Assembly (NCBI GenBank): GCA_016169945.1
Contig: JADLSH010000387.1
Coordinates: 3,501,001-3,565,000 of the forward strand
DNA length: 64,000 nucleotides
Direction: 5' to 3'
From: Trachythela sp. YZ-2020
Taxonomy: Eukaryota > Cnidaria > Anthozoa > Malacalcyonacea > Clavulariidae
Of this stretch, positions 24,695 through 36,894 are shown in pieces. Made by a program: the position numbers and the translations under genes. Position 1 is the first letter of the stretch; every line of letters starts with the position of its first letter. The notes below the pieces were generated by a model. That model saw only the letters and a program-made list of their open reading frames with translations, searched no databases and was not told the origin of the DNA.

Positions 24695-25580
24695 AAGGTA
24701 CGCTGAGCGTACATGCATGGATCTGCGCAAAGGGATGTTCGTGGTCGCTGAAAAACTGTGAAGATAGCTTGGAGAAATTTAAATCATTACGTTACTACAT
24801 AACATATTATATGTTAAAGGCAATTATTATACGGGCTACCCAGTGGCTATCCCATTTTTTCAAAATGACTTCTCGGCGAGCTGCTGAATTTAAGATAGAA
24901 ATTGGTTTTTTTGAGCCTGATTCGAAGATTTAAATGAAAAAAAATGCTGCTAAATTCAAGAAGGATGTATTATTGACATTTTTAACTTCCAAAGGCAGTG
25001 TTTTTTTTGCTGTTGACATATACATGTAAACTTTTTCCGTACGGCTCAAGTGTTTAGTTTGTAAATTTATCCTCATTTTATATATTATTATGTTCAGAAA
25101 AAACCTAGGTGTGATATATTTTAAACCATTCTATTTTGCATGTGAGTCCTTCCAAAGTATTAGTTTCTCACAACATTGTTTGTTTTTGTTTTGCTTCGAT
25201 ATGTTTTTGACACTCTTTGCGAGCATTGCTTTTGCCGTTTGTAACGCTTATGTAGGACTCAGGTTGTTTTCTGGTGACCTACATGTGAAGTTTTCGACTG
25301 TTTGTTTGTTAATTTATTTATGCTTTTCCACGTGTTTTTTATAGTGCCTTTGTTGTTCTTATATAGTAAGTCTTGATTGTATTTTTTATCAGTCGATTAT
25401 ACTGATTTTTAGCAATTTTATAACACTCCCAATCATTGGGATTGTTTGTTTTACAAGCTTTCCTTTTTAAGTTGTTCTTTTGCCATTTGTTAGTCAAGAT
25501 ATTTTTGTTTAATATCCAAGGTGCTCTTGTTTTGCCTAGTCTGCGTTTTTTAATGGTGCATGTTTGTCAATGATTTTCAT
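24695..25580. other. Intergenic, no gene seen
   Basis: Short ORFs without recognisable domains. It lies between two retrotransposon remnants and is probably decayed element sequence. Confidence 0.35.
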
Positions 25581-25584
25581 GAAT

Positions 25585-25875
25585 TTACTTTCCCATGTAA
25601 GCCATGTTTTATTAACATCATTACAATATTGATTCAAGATTAAGTGAAGCAAGGGAGTTAAGGTCTTGCCCAAAAGCTTCAGCATTGAAATGCTTAAAAT
25701 CACGATATTCTATGATGTTACTATTTCCTTTTAAGCTTGGAAATTTACGAACACCATATATTAGATAGTGGTCACTAATTGTTATTTTTGAGGCTCCGGC
25801 TGAAGTTATAAAATCAGGTTTATTCGAATAAAAATGATCAATTAAAATCTGTGTATCCTTGGCAACTCTAGTATG
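25585..25875 (-). pseudogene. Endonuclease C-terminus of a non-LTR retrotransposon
   Basis: Reads RVAKDTQILIDHFYSNKPDF, then ITISDHYLIYGVRKFPS and an EYRDFKHFNAEAF connector. This is the usual end of an AP-type endonuclease domain (SDH motif) and the start of the linker to the RT. No RT follows, so it is a fragment. Confidence 0.7.
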
Positions 25876-25920
25876 TTCTTTGATTTTCTGGTTATATAAA
25901 GACTCACTTCTGGTTATAAT

Positions 25921-25957
25921 TTCTCCTGACGAAGGGCTTTAGCTCGAAACGTCGAGA
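25921..25957 (+). ncRNA. Hammerhead-ribozyme-like motif (Penelope LTR type), core intact
   Basis: CTGACGA (25926-25932), a 4-bp stem II, then GAAAC (25946-25950), ACGTC and a predicted cut after C25953. Stem I is four pairs (TCTC with GAGA). This matches the CUGANGA...GAA hammerhead core and the minimal, short-stem-III form known from Penelope-like elements. No Penelope ORF is adjacent, so it would be a solo LTR fragment. Activity is inferred only. Confidence 0.5.
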
Positions 25958-26449
25958 TTTTGTTTATATCTTTTAGGCACACGCGAAGCAACCCTCATTT
26001 TGTCTAATAATATAAACTACGGTTGGTTGCATCGAACATCCAATAACAGTGCCAACAAACAACTTAAAAGGCTTGAGGGCGCAAGTGTACGCACCGTTCC
26101 ATATGAAAAAAAACAGATTTTACCCTAGATTTTCTTAAGAATGAGGCATGTCGTCTGTTTTTCCCCAGGGGAAATCCAAGCTGGGAAAATTGGAAGATTT
26201 TGTGATCGAAATTGGCAGTTTTTCTCAGGAGCCAATCCGTGCATTTGTTGACACGAAGGGTAACCCATGTTCATATTTGGAATATCTTTGTGACTGATGT
26301 CTTTATCCTAGTAAATCTTATGTTTTATCGTATTAGTACTGCACGTGAAGACAAGCACACTGGCACAAGTGAGAATGTTAGTTCTGAGTCAAAGTAGCCA
26401 CTCACAAATATGGATGATAAGAAAGAAAGAGCGCCTGTCGGACATTACA

Positions 26450-28010
26450 AATTCGCAGCCTTTCGCAAGACATCTTCAAAATAACGAAAACAACGATCGA
26501 GGTTAAAGATGGAATTCAGAACCCTGTTCAGAAGGACAGTAATGTATATGGTGTTGTCATAGACGGTATTGACGTTTCTCCATCAAAACATCAAATAGCC
26601 ATAGAGTATGAAGAACTTACAGAATCCTCATATAGTGAAGTCACTATACGGCCTATAACGAATTCTTTGCCACAGTGTTATTGGGACAAAAGTCTTTCTG
26701 ATCCATTTATACGAGATGAAGGATTCGATAACTTTTATCCTCTCGAACACGGATTTACTGTCACTGCCATCCGTAAGGGAGAAACCTGCTATCTTGAAAG
26801 GGTATTTAGTCCACCCTGTGAAAGTTCTGAAGAGTCTTCGTCCCAGTTCTTTTATCCATGCTGGGATAACAGCTCAGCTAATATAATTATTCACCATCCG
26901 TTGGAGATATGGGGATATGAAGAAAATAGACTTATATTTGGCGTAGTAACATCATTCTTCGAACACCCTGACGTCGAGTATATTTGGTATAACGGCGGTA
27001 ACGTCGTAAGACAAGGACATAACATATGCTGCATACTTGAAAATGAGTCTGGTATATATATAAGGTGGAAGTTAAAGTCGACGGGAAAGCAGAACCGCCT
27101 GCTGAGGTGAAGAAGAAATTTGCGGATCCAGAGGCTAGTTTAAAATCCACACATTCCCTTCCTTTTGTTAATAAAGATCACAACATCACGTTTACCAACG
27201 AAATTGGAAGGGGGTCGTTTGGAGTGGTTTTCAAAGGGGCTTGGTCAGGTACAGAGGTCTCCATTAAGGACATTCAGGTTAGAAATGCCAAACGCCTCAA
27301 AAGTGTGATGGAAACCGAAGTCCAAGTACACACTATGGCGCGCCATCCGAATATAACGCAAATCATGGCCGTTTCAATTAAGAGAAGAACCATATATATA
27401 TCATATCAGAATTTGTCGATGGTGCTAATCTCGAAGACCTGTTATTTGGGGAAGACGTCAAAGAAAGAGAAACTATCTTGGACAATAAGATATACATAGC
27501 AAAACAGGTTACTCAAGCCGTCGCCTATTTACACAATCGATCCGCCTATCTTGCACCGTGATATTAAACCTGCTAATATCTTGGTTGCTAAAGATTCGTG
27601 CGTTACCAAAATCTGTGACATGGGATTAAGTAAATTGAAATCTGCAACGATGCAGGCAGTTACCACAACTGGAATTCCTGGCACTCTGCATTATATGGCC
27701 CCGGAATGTATTCTTCGAAAGAAAAAAATCTGATTTAAATTCGGATATTTGGTCTCTTGCGTGCACGTTACTTGAACTACTTGCCCACAAGGACTGCTGG
27801 GAAGACCTTATTGAGGAGTTAGGCAGTATCGAGGATGCAGATGATAACAACGAAATAAATTGTGCGATGTCTATATTTCGAAGCAAAAGTGTTCCTCAAT
27901 CGTTAGGATTTCTTTTTAGTACCGGCTCCGCGATACTAACGGACTGTTTTAACTACGAACCCTGCAAATAACCACGCGCAATTGACCTAGTCAGTGCATT
28001 TTCAACGTAG
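26450..28010 (+). pseudogene. Ig-like plus protein kinase (TKL/RIPK-like) gene, intronless and frameshifted
   Basis: Open from about 26450 without a clear start. The N-terminal half is beta-rich and ends in an Ig-like strand pattern (VEYIWYNGGNVV, then NESGIYI). A kinase domain follows: glycine loop GRGSFGVVFKG, lysine in SIKDI, HRDIKPANIL, DMG in place of DFG (CDMGLSKL), GTLHYMAPE, and SDIWSLACTLLELL. Breaks: a frame change near 27060, a 2-base shift near 27395, another near 27540, a shift in the A-run at 27720-27730, and an in-frame TAA near 27969. No introns are visible over 1.5 kb. That suggests a processed copy or, if the breaks are sequencing errors, an intronless gene. Confidence 0.7.
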
Positions 28011-30850
28011 CAACATATTATATTATACTTGCTGTTCTTACAAGACGACTTTGGCGCCCTACTGCACTGCCTTTTGAAACGGTTTTAGAAATATGGGAAT
28101 AAAATTATTTGGCAACGATGGCAGCCGATATCGCGCTCTAAACTGTGGCGTTGCGCAGAAACGTGTAATATCACATTTTATATCATAAATATATTGTTTT
28201 ACTTTGAGTAAAAAGGGTCATCCAAGTTTTTTTATTAGCTAAACTATTTTAAAGCCAAACAGTTGACACGATATTGAAACGTTATTGTTGCCAAAGCAAC
28301 GCACTGCAGTGGCGATAATATTTTAGACAATTACAAAGGATCTATTTAATATATTCATTCTGATGATCATTGTTCAAAAATACTGACACATATTTCTAAT
28401 AAGTGGTAGGGAGCCACCTTGAATTTTGTTGCTATTTTGTTGACGTTAACTTGAGAATATTCTGTTTTCTATTGTTGTAATTAATTGTTGTCAGTGTTCC
28501 TATTGTTGATATTATTTGGTATTTCATTAACAAACAATTAAAGGTTGTTCTAATCAATGCTGATAAAATGTAAAAAAATATTTCGTTCATATTAGCAGAA
28601 AAATATCAAATATGCATCATGTCCTGTATGCTTTTCTAAAAAAGAACACATAAATTATCAGACATTGTGTCACTGCGGGCATTGGTAACTAGAGACTTGA
28701 TTGGGGCATCCGCAGCAGGGCTGTTTAATCGCGCATACTAATTTAGATTATGTGTCTGTTATTTTGTAATGACCATTTCTGAATTGGAAGAACAATAACG
28801 CCAGGTCGAGCCCCTCGTGTGGAGTCTCGTTCTCGGTATATTATATTTGGTCTAGTAGTGGTTTTAATGAAGATCACTATGTGAAACGTTGTCAGAAAAT
28901 TAAACAATTTGGTGGCTGTGTCTGTTTTTTTACGCAAGCATTTTAAGACTTTTTGATTAGATGAAGACGTGCCTCAAAATGCAGGAAACGGTGTCACATA
29001 AAAGATTCGTTGATAATTTATTAGAAATATCAAGTTCCCTACTCACTACTGCTGTTCTGTCTTACATTTATGCGTATAACGGGTACATTTTCGCTATACG
29101 CATAAACGCTATATATTAAATACCTGCATTTACACCTGCATGAAAACCTGCATTTACACCTTTTTATCTATCAATTTAGTTACTGATTGTTTACCAATTG
29201 AACAATATCAGAAAATAGCTTTAATGCCTCATTCGCGTCAGAAGGAGGGACGTAATTCGGTATTAAAAGTCTAACCAATTCATCCACATTTGCGTCTTGG
29301 AGCTAACTTGTTCCAACCATCAATATGCCAAAGAAAGTTCGGTGTATTTTCGTCTCCTCAGTCTCCCATTTCTTCTGTGATCAACTCCTTCGGGATCAAT
29401 GACAACGAATATAGTTCATAACAATGTCTCTAGTTACATTCAAGTTGTATTTTCGTCTCAGGCGTTGTGTTAATTGCCTGTAGCACAAAAAAAGATACAG
29501 ATGAGCTATCGACCTCTTGCAAAATAGCGCATATGATAGCGCATATTTATTGTCGCTAACCTCAAGAATTTGTTTACTGTAAAATTAATGAAAATGAGGC
29601 AGCAGCCTGAGCAGGGAAAGGGAAAACGCACCGAATTTCCTGTTTTGGATGGAAACAGCAAATTCTGGGCATTTTCCGAACTCTTGCCAGGGCATTGTCT
29701 CAATTGTACGAATTTTTACAGGAAACGATGTCTTGATGATAGGGACCAAAAATATTTAGTATGAGAGATGATAAGTAGGTGTTCTCTTTAAAAACCCTCC
29801 TAAAAGTATTGAAATACTTTTCACCTAAGTTCCATAATTTGGACGGATTGCAAAATTCGCCTGAGTCACCATCTTCAGTTATTCTAGAAGGTAAACGGTT
29901 TGTTATTTGGATACGTCAAATAGCAGTTTATTCACATGATATGATAGTTATTCCATCCAACATAGAAACCTGGAACTTCCATAACAGACAATGTAGTAAT
30001 ACTACAAAGTATATATAGTGAGGGGCTTTTTTTTTGGGACAGCCTATTAAAGAGACAACAACAACAACATTTATTCGTGTCTTTACAGACAATAGTTATT
30101 TTACATATAATATATTGATATAGTATAGTAGGTCATCACACCGTTTGTCTAAATAACAATCTTATTAAAATATTCTTTTACAGTAGAACTAAATTCATAA
30201 TTGTGGGCATGTTACGAAGGGTGAAAACATTCGGGTATGGGTCACATTCGGGTATGGCCCAATCCCATGATAACATTGCTTTACTATATTCATGCCTGAA
30301 ATTCAGCCTCCCCATAGCTTGAGGAAGGGGGCTCCTCCCCCTAGCGCCACCCCCCCCCCCCACCCTCTTCTACAATACTGGGAAAAAGTAATTATTATAA
30401 GTTTTTATAAGTAATTTGCTGATAGATGCACAAATTTAAGTTATTATTGTGATGGCAAATAAGTTGAGTCAATCATAATATAATATCATAATTTTTTTTA
30501 AGACAAAGCATTGGGCTAAAAGTTACCAAAGATTTCTGCAATAGTAATCTTTCTTAAATCTTTAAAAATTAAAATATATTCATAAAGTGAGTTCGAAATC
30601 TTTGTACCAATACATCGTATTAATAATTGTCCAAAGAGAACTAGTTGCATGAAAAATTGTAAGAATCTTAATTTCAACATAGGAATTGTGAGTAAAAACA
30701 ATGAACGCAGTAGGGGCTTTTTAAAATTATCATTGACATTGTCATTTTAATAACTCATAAGCATCCAGCTGTTCTAGCTGAGTGTCCAAAGCTATACAGT
30801 AAACCGAAAATAAGACTCAAAACTCGCTCTTGGTTTGTATTCGCTACTCA
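28011..30850. other. Intergenic, no gene seen
   Basis: AT-rich. Around 30046-30095, attattaaagagacaacaac-type sequence resembles the simple-repeat 3' end of a truncated minus-strand retrotransposon. A poly-C run lies at 30348-30361. No domain was recognised. Confidence 0.4.
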
Positions 30851-30851
30851 G

Positions 30852-32300
30852 ATGGCTAAAGATACTCCATCTTGGTATCACGGACGTATAACAGCAGACG
30901 AGGCCACGATAATTTTGACGAAATTCAGACAACGTGGCGCCTTTCTTCTTCGCGAGAGTCAGAACACGGAAGGAGCGTATACTTTGACTGTGTCGTGGTA
31001 TGTGCTATTTTAATAGTTATTATAGTTTCGAGGCAAAGATTTCATTCTTGCAAAAGCATGCGTATGTCATAATCTATAAAATACTTTATATATAAGGAAT
31101 ATAATTATGACGTATAAAGCGAAATTAAGCCAGGATGAGTACTTATTGCATGGTTGGAGTACCTTGTTTGCTGTCTGGTTAAAAAGTCCATACTATAGGC
31201 ACACCGCACGGAGTGAAGTCACGGTCGTTACGCTGATATTTGTTAGCCATGAAAATGCTATGACTCATCAGTGAATTGACAGTTGCGTATAAATAGTCAA
31301 TGTCGACAATGCAGTCAATATAAAGGCTTTGATTCCACAACAGCAACAATGTTTGGCGAGAAATTGCGATTCGAAACATTCCGTGAATAACTTTTCCATG
31401 GATGATTAGACAAGGATGATCAAATTGTCTTTCTTTCGCGCTGTGAGTAGAACAAACTTCGAAGCCTAGCATATTTTTACTAAGGCTAATCATGTAAAAT
31501 GTTCGCATTTCGAAATTTCGTTGAAATTCATAATTAAATAAATTCTAATATTGATTTCGTGGAGAGCATTTGATCTGATTATACGCCCTGTGATTCTACT
31601 ATTTTCAGTCTGTGTATACATGTGATAATAAGTTAGTAATACCATTGCATTTGCTAACTAGTTATTCACGCTAGCTAGCTAGTTATTTTCAACACACACA
31701 CACAAAAATCTCACAATTTGTGAACAAGCAACTCTTGTTGCACTGCTTGCTTATGTCGACAATCTACCCTTTTCGAGGGGGTTACCACGACGTGTCAAGG
31801 AGCGCAACGTTTCGGAGAAACAAACAAAGAAATAGTATATTGTTGTTTTCATCTTGTGACAACATTGATGGTTGTTTCAGAGTTGTTATAAATGCAACTG
31901 CTCATGCATGTCTGCATGGTTGCAACGAGTTTGATGTCATCTGCTCATAATTTAACAAGCTGCAAGCCTGCAACAAGCTTGTCGTTGATAAGCAAAAGTC
32001 ATATGAAGACTGGGAGACTCGTTCGAACAAGTTCAAGGTTGTACTTGGCCATACTAGTCATACTCAATGTCATTCATGCCAAAAGGTTGTTTGTTGCAGT
32101 GTAAGTTCGTCACAACAACTGGAAACCATGCACTGCGAACACATATAGGCCTAATAACAGATTTGATACGACTTCTTTGCAGTTTACTACTGTACTGCTT
32201 AACGCATTATAAAATTAAATGTCTAAATTATAGTTCCATTGAAGAAACTGGAAGGTTTGTCGATGTGAAGCATTACAGAATAGCGAAGAACCGATTGAAG
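30852..32300 (+). CDS. SH2-domain protein, two exons (partial)
   Basis: Exon 1 (30852-30997) follows a CAG acceptor and begins ATGGCTAAAG. It encodes SWYHGRITADEA, then GAFLLRES with the phosphotyrosine-binding Arg of FLLRES, then YTLTVS; its donor is GTATGT. Exon 2 (32234-32300) has acceptor attatag and encodes VDVKHYRIAKN, the HYRI part of SH2, with donor GTGATT. The phases join (2 then 1). The remaining SH2 strands and the rest of the protein were not found. Retroelements fill 32.4-38.1 kb, so later exons may lie beyond them. Role by family: docking to phosphotyrosine. Confidence 0.75.
31000..32233. other. Intron between the two SH2 exons
   Basis: No internal gene or clear transposon was recognised. 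There is a short CA run at 31691-31706. Confidence 0.5.
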
Positions 32301-32428
32301 GTGATTGCTTAGATTTAGTCCATTATTTCTAATTGAATTTTGTAAACGGTTCGCACATTGCATGGCGAGCTTGTAATTTCAATATACTGCTGTTGTGTTG
32401 GATCAATCTACCTGAAAAATACAATGAG

Positions 32429-32468
32429 AACTTCGACGTTTCAAGCGAAGGCCCTTCGTCTGGAAGTT
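32429..32468 (-). ncRNA. Hammerhead-like motif in Penelope 3' region, core variant
   Basis: On minus: AACTTC, CAGACGA, a GGGCCTTCGC stem-loop, GAAACGTC, GAAGTT. Stem I is six perfect pairs (AACTTC with GAAGTT). The core has A where the hammerhead consensus has U4, which should block cleavage. It lies just downstream of the Penelope-like ORF remnant, where the family's LTR would be. Confidence 0.5.
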
Positions 32469-33416
32469 AATAGCGTGGGTCGGGGGGAAAACATGTGCTT
32501 TTATAGTGAATACAAAAGCGATCACGTGACAAAAAAAATCAGATGGATTTAATCAAAACAAACTGTAAACTAAATATGGAAATCACATTACAAAATATAT
32601 TAGCATGTAGAGAAAAGCGAAAAAAAACATGATAGGATAAATAACAGAACTACATGTATGAAATGAGGTGAGATGTAGAATATCTGCTGATGGCAGGGGC
32701 ATAAACAGATAGGTCGGAGTTAAATGTAAGAGAAGCGTTCATTGATGCCGTGAGGATGAATGGTGCCCAGTTGGGAAATGAGACGCATTTCTTGTCTTTT
32801 ACGGCTATAATTGCTGCCTGAAAGACAGAGCTCGAATTTTCATATCTGAAACACTGTGATTGCCACTGTTGAAATGTCTGGCAACAGGCTGTTTAGCATC
32901 GTTTTCTGTGACAGCACGACGATGCTCACCAAACATTGTCCTTAAAAATCTTCCAGTTTCACCAATGTAAAGCATGCCACATTTACTGCATGAAATACAG
33001 TAGATGAGATGGGAGGATGTGCACGTGAAACGTGCTTAATAGTATACTCAGATTTTTGTGCCGAAATTGCAGTAGAAGAGTCTATAAACTTACATGTTTT
33101 GCATTGCTTCACACCACAAGGAATGTGCCATTATGTGACGACGAGTCCTGTGGTAGAGAGCTATGGAATAGGGTTTCACGGATATTTTTACTATGTCGAA
33201 ACGAGACTAAGGGGTTATCGGAGAAAACTGAAGATGTTTCAGGGTCGTTTTTCAAGATATGAAAATTCTTCCTAATGACATCCCTTACTTTAAAATTGAA
33301 GGGATGGTAAGTGAGAACTAGGGGTATTTTGTTGTTGGGAACATTGGACACAGGGTCTCTAAGCTAAGGGTTTCAGATCGGGGAATGTGGGAGGCCTTCG
33401 AAAAGGCAGTGTCTAA

Positions 33417-33794
33417 GGCCTGTTTCATACTTCGCACTATAGTCGAATTTAATTCAGACGAATTTAATTGAAATAAATAAATTCGACGCTAGTGCGTCGT
33501 ATGAAATGAATTAAATTCGTCCAAGACGTTTTATCCGTCATGGTCAGACGGATACAACGTCTGTAGCGCGTCTTCGTTTCATACGACGTCGTATCATCGT
33601 GTCGAATTAAATACATCGGAATTATATATGTTAATGTGAGTTTCTGAATATGGTTCGTATTAATTTGTAATCCATGATGGCTTCTTATGAATTAAATTCG
33701 TCTTTTGAAATGAAACCATGTTAAACTCGACCAATCGACTAATTTAATAGCGAATTAAATTCGTCTGAGTTAAATTCGACGTATGAAACAGGCC
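33417..33794. mobile_element. PIF/Harbinger-type MITE
   Basis: Ends GGCCTGTTTCATAC and GTATGAAACAGGCC are inverted copies, with TAA duplicated at 33414-33416 and 33795-33797, the 3-bp target typical of PIF/Harbinger. The interior repeats aattaaattcg-like units and folds back. It splits the Penelope-like ORF. Non-coding. Confidence 0.88.
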
Positions 33795-34528
33795 TAAGAG
33801 AGGGGTTGGAAAAAATGTTTCTCATTTCCTGGCTTTTGGTATGGAAGTCCTCATCTTAATTCACTGCAAATGCGGCGAAGACAAAGGAACTGAGAGAAGG
33901 GAATAGACTTTTTAGTGTGGTTAGTGTGGGAAGAGAAAAAGAGAAGATAGCTATGGGAGTCAGTCGGCTTGTAGAACACAGAAGTAACAAGTCTATTGCC
34001 ATTGATACATACAAGTATATCTAAGAACGATACACTAGTCTCAACTGGAGTACTGGATGGAAGTTATTTAAAACAAAGTTAATAAACTGCTTCAACTCTC
34101 CATAGGAACATGATGCTGTGCCGAGACAGTCATCAATGTACCTACCAAAATAATCAGGTATGGGATCAGTGTACTGCTCGCAGATCTGCTTTTCCACAAA
34201 ACCAACAAATAAATTGGCGTAATTGGGCCCCATTTTAGTTCCCATGGCTACACCACCTACTTGTTGGTAATGATCACCATCAAATGAAAAATTGTTGAGG
34301 GTGAGCACTAACTCAGCCAATCGGATCAAAACAGTGGTAGACGGTTCCTGGTCAGGACGCTTTAAGTGCCCTCAAACTATCATGATGGGGAATAACAGTG
34401 TACAAGGATTTGACATCCATAGTGAAAATGAATTTGTGAGTGCCATGAAATTGGATGTTCTGAAAGGATGTTGATATAGGATGGTAAGTCCTTAATCATC
34501 TAGTCCTTTCCTATACTGCGTAAGGAAA

Positions 34529-36891
34529 ATGAATTGCAAGAAATTTCCAGCACAAACAAAATTGTTTAGGAACTATGCAAAGTATAACAGTGAAGCCTTT
34601 CGTTCTGATTTAAATAACGTTGATTGGGAACAAATATGCAATCCCACTGCGGATATTAACCTGTCTGTTAATGAATGTTGGTCAAACTTTAAGGAAAAAT
34701 TCATAGCTGTTGCTCATTTGCATGCACCACTTATGGAAAAACGTGTTCGCGGCAATGCCTGTCCTTGGTTAACAGGCGAAATAAAGAGAGATATTCGACA
34801 ACGAAATTATGCAAAACGCTCGAATGCGATAGAAGATTGGTTAGTTTATAAATCACATCGGAATCGAGTAACAAAATCGATTAAAATTGCGAAGAGTAGA
34901 TATAATATAAAAATTGTTAAGGAATGTGGAGATAACTCGAAAGCGTTTTGGCAAACTATCAAGAAAATTATGCCTGGTGAAACAAAAACTGTTTCCTCAA
35001 ATTTTAAAATCGAAGGAAAGTTAATTACAAATAATGAAACCATTGCTGAGAGCTTCAATAAGTTTTTTCTTGGAACTGTCGGTCGACTTGTTGAAACAAT
35101 GAACAGAGCAACCATATTATTCACTGGTCGTACGCGTTTTGCATCTGCTGTACGGATAGGCAGAACAGCTTCAATCTACGTTCACGTTTGAAGAAATCTC
35201 GGAACAGTTTATATTCATTCAGTTGCGTAAATTGAAAACGAGCAAAGCTGTTGGGTTAGATCAGATGCCGTCCCGTTTAATGAAGGATTCAGCTAGAGTA
35301 ATTTCGAAACCTCTTACTTCTATCATGAATTTATCGATCTCGCAAGGCTGTGTACCACGTGACTGGAAAATCGCCAGAGTTATACCACTGTTTAAAGGAG
35401 GGAAAAAAACTGAGATGAATAATTATCGTCCTATCTCTTTTCTTCCGACGGCTTCTAAAATTCTGGAGAGGGCGATTCATACACAGTTGTGCCGGTTTCT
35501 TACAACGAACAACCTTCTCAGTCCTTCTCAGTGCGGATTTCGTAAGGGCTATTCTACAGAACATGCTGCTATTGCCTTAACTGACCACATTCGTCGAAGC
35601 ATGGATCAGGGGTTGATGACGGGATCAGTCTTTATAGACTTACGCAAAGCTTTTGACACTGTGGATCATTGCCTGTTAATGGCAAAACTGAAGGACTATG
35701 GGGTAAACGACAAAGAACTCGAGTGGTTTTTCGACTATCTGCAAAATCGCGAGCAGGTCGTTCAGTTTGGGAGTGCGTTTTCAGAGCCCGGCTCTGTGTC
35801 AGTTGGGTAGGCTCTGTGTCAGTTGGGGTACCTCAGGTGGTGGTAGTGAGGGTCTGACATGAATCCGTTTTGTAACTTTTTATGTATTATGCATAATAGA
35901 TGTGGGTGTATGTGTTTGTGTGCGTATGTAAATGTGTGTGTTTGTCTGTAAATTTAACTATGTATTTTACGCAATTCAGCCTCTGTAGGCTGCCATGTAA
36001 AATTTTATTAAACCAACTATCTATCTATCTATCTATCTATCTCATATTGGGTCCACTTCTCTTTTTCCTGTTTATTAACGATCTACCAAATGCAACGGTA
36101 CGTTGCAATATATTAATGTATGCTGATGACACCGTGCTATTTTTCTCGGCAAACGAAGTGAGTGACATCGAGGGTGTCTTAAATACGGAATTAAAATCAA
36201 TCCATACGTGGCTCCAGGAGAATAAATTATTTCTCAACACCACCAAGACAGAAGTTGTTCTCTTTGGAACTGGTCCTAAGTTATCGCGAGTCGCAAATTT
36301 CGATTCCGTATCACAATTGGACAGTACCAACTAAACCGAGTGATAGAGTATAAATATTTAGGCGTAGTCCTTGATGATGGCCTTACTTGGAAATCACATG
36401 TAAGCTATATCTCTTCCAAGGTCGGGAAGAGGTTAGGATTGCTTCGTAGAACTAGAATATACCTTACAGCGAATGCCGCCAATTTGATCTATAAATCATT
36501 TATACTGCCAATTCTGGATTATTGTGATTCGGTTTGGGCCTGTTGCAACAGAGGTGACATTGATCGATTAGAGCGTCTACAGAACTGGGCTGGTCGTATT
36601 GTAATGAAAAGTACTCGTAGTGCTCCAGCTCTTGCAAACCTCAAATGGGACAACTTAGAAGACAGACGAAGTAAACATATTTTTAAGTTAGTTAATTTGT
36701 GCTTGGAGAAAAAGTCTTCTCAGTTTTTACATAATTATTTTACTTATAATAGAGATATGATCACTAGGACAACCAGACAAAGTAATTTATTACATTTATC
36801 GAAAGTTCGAACAGGAGCTGCTAAAAAATCATTTTTCTACAATGGTGGAATTGTTTTTAATAGTTTTAGGCGTAATTGTGATGTTTTATAA
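34529..36891 (+). pseudogene. Non-LTR retrotransposon reverse transcriptase (jockey/CR1 group), nearly complete
   Basis: The endonuclease is absent. The connector is at 34529-35191 (KAFWQTIKKIMPGE). RT blocks follow: KAVGLDQMPSRLMKD, NNYRPISFLPTASKILE, QCGFRKGYSTEHA and FIDLRKAFDTVDH (35223-35810), then ILGPLLFFLFINDLP and YADDTVLFF (36040-36140). The thumb and C-terminus are at 36340-36891. Breaks: a frame change near 35195, a 22-bp tandem duplication of ggctctgtgtcagttggg at 35790-35833, and a 3'-end fragment of another retroelement inserted at about 35840-36040 inside the GVPQGS block. A frame change follows near 36335. Otherwise long frames are open, so it is fairly young. Confidence 0.88.
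35838..36042 (+). mobile_element. 5'-truncated retroelement 3' end with (TCTA)n tail
   Basis: About 200 bp inserted between the codons for VPQ and ILGP of the surrounding RT. It ends tgtaaaattttattaaacc followed by (TATC)n (36018-36041), the form expected of a dead-on-arrival non-LTR or SINE insertion. Confidence 0.65.
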
Positions 36892-36894
36892 TTC

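Larger units (their letters stand above)
32360..34485 (-). pseudogene. Penelope-like element: reverse transcriptase and degraded GIY-YIG endonuclease
   Basis: Going down the minus strand: an early RT region (34480-34330, with shifts), then MGTKMGPNYANLFVGF and the catalytic YIDD (34329-34021), then TSVFYKPTDSHSYLL (about 34010). A PIF MITE interrupts it at 33417-33794. The C-terminal connector follows (IPLVLTYHPFNF, KNIRETLFHSSLP at 33351-33109), then a frame-broken GIY-YIG region with a CISC-x-KCG and YIGETG-like pattern (33000-32800). A hammerhead-like motif lies in the 3' end. Penelope-like elements retrotranspose with an RT joined to a GIY-YIG nuclease. Inactive here. Confidence 0.85.

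Noticed and set aside
28743..28937. Small minus-strand gene
   Set aside because: Short, no motif, no codon or splice support.
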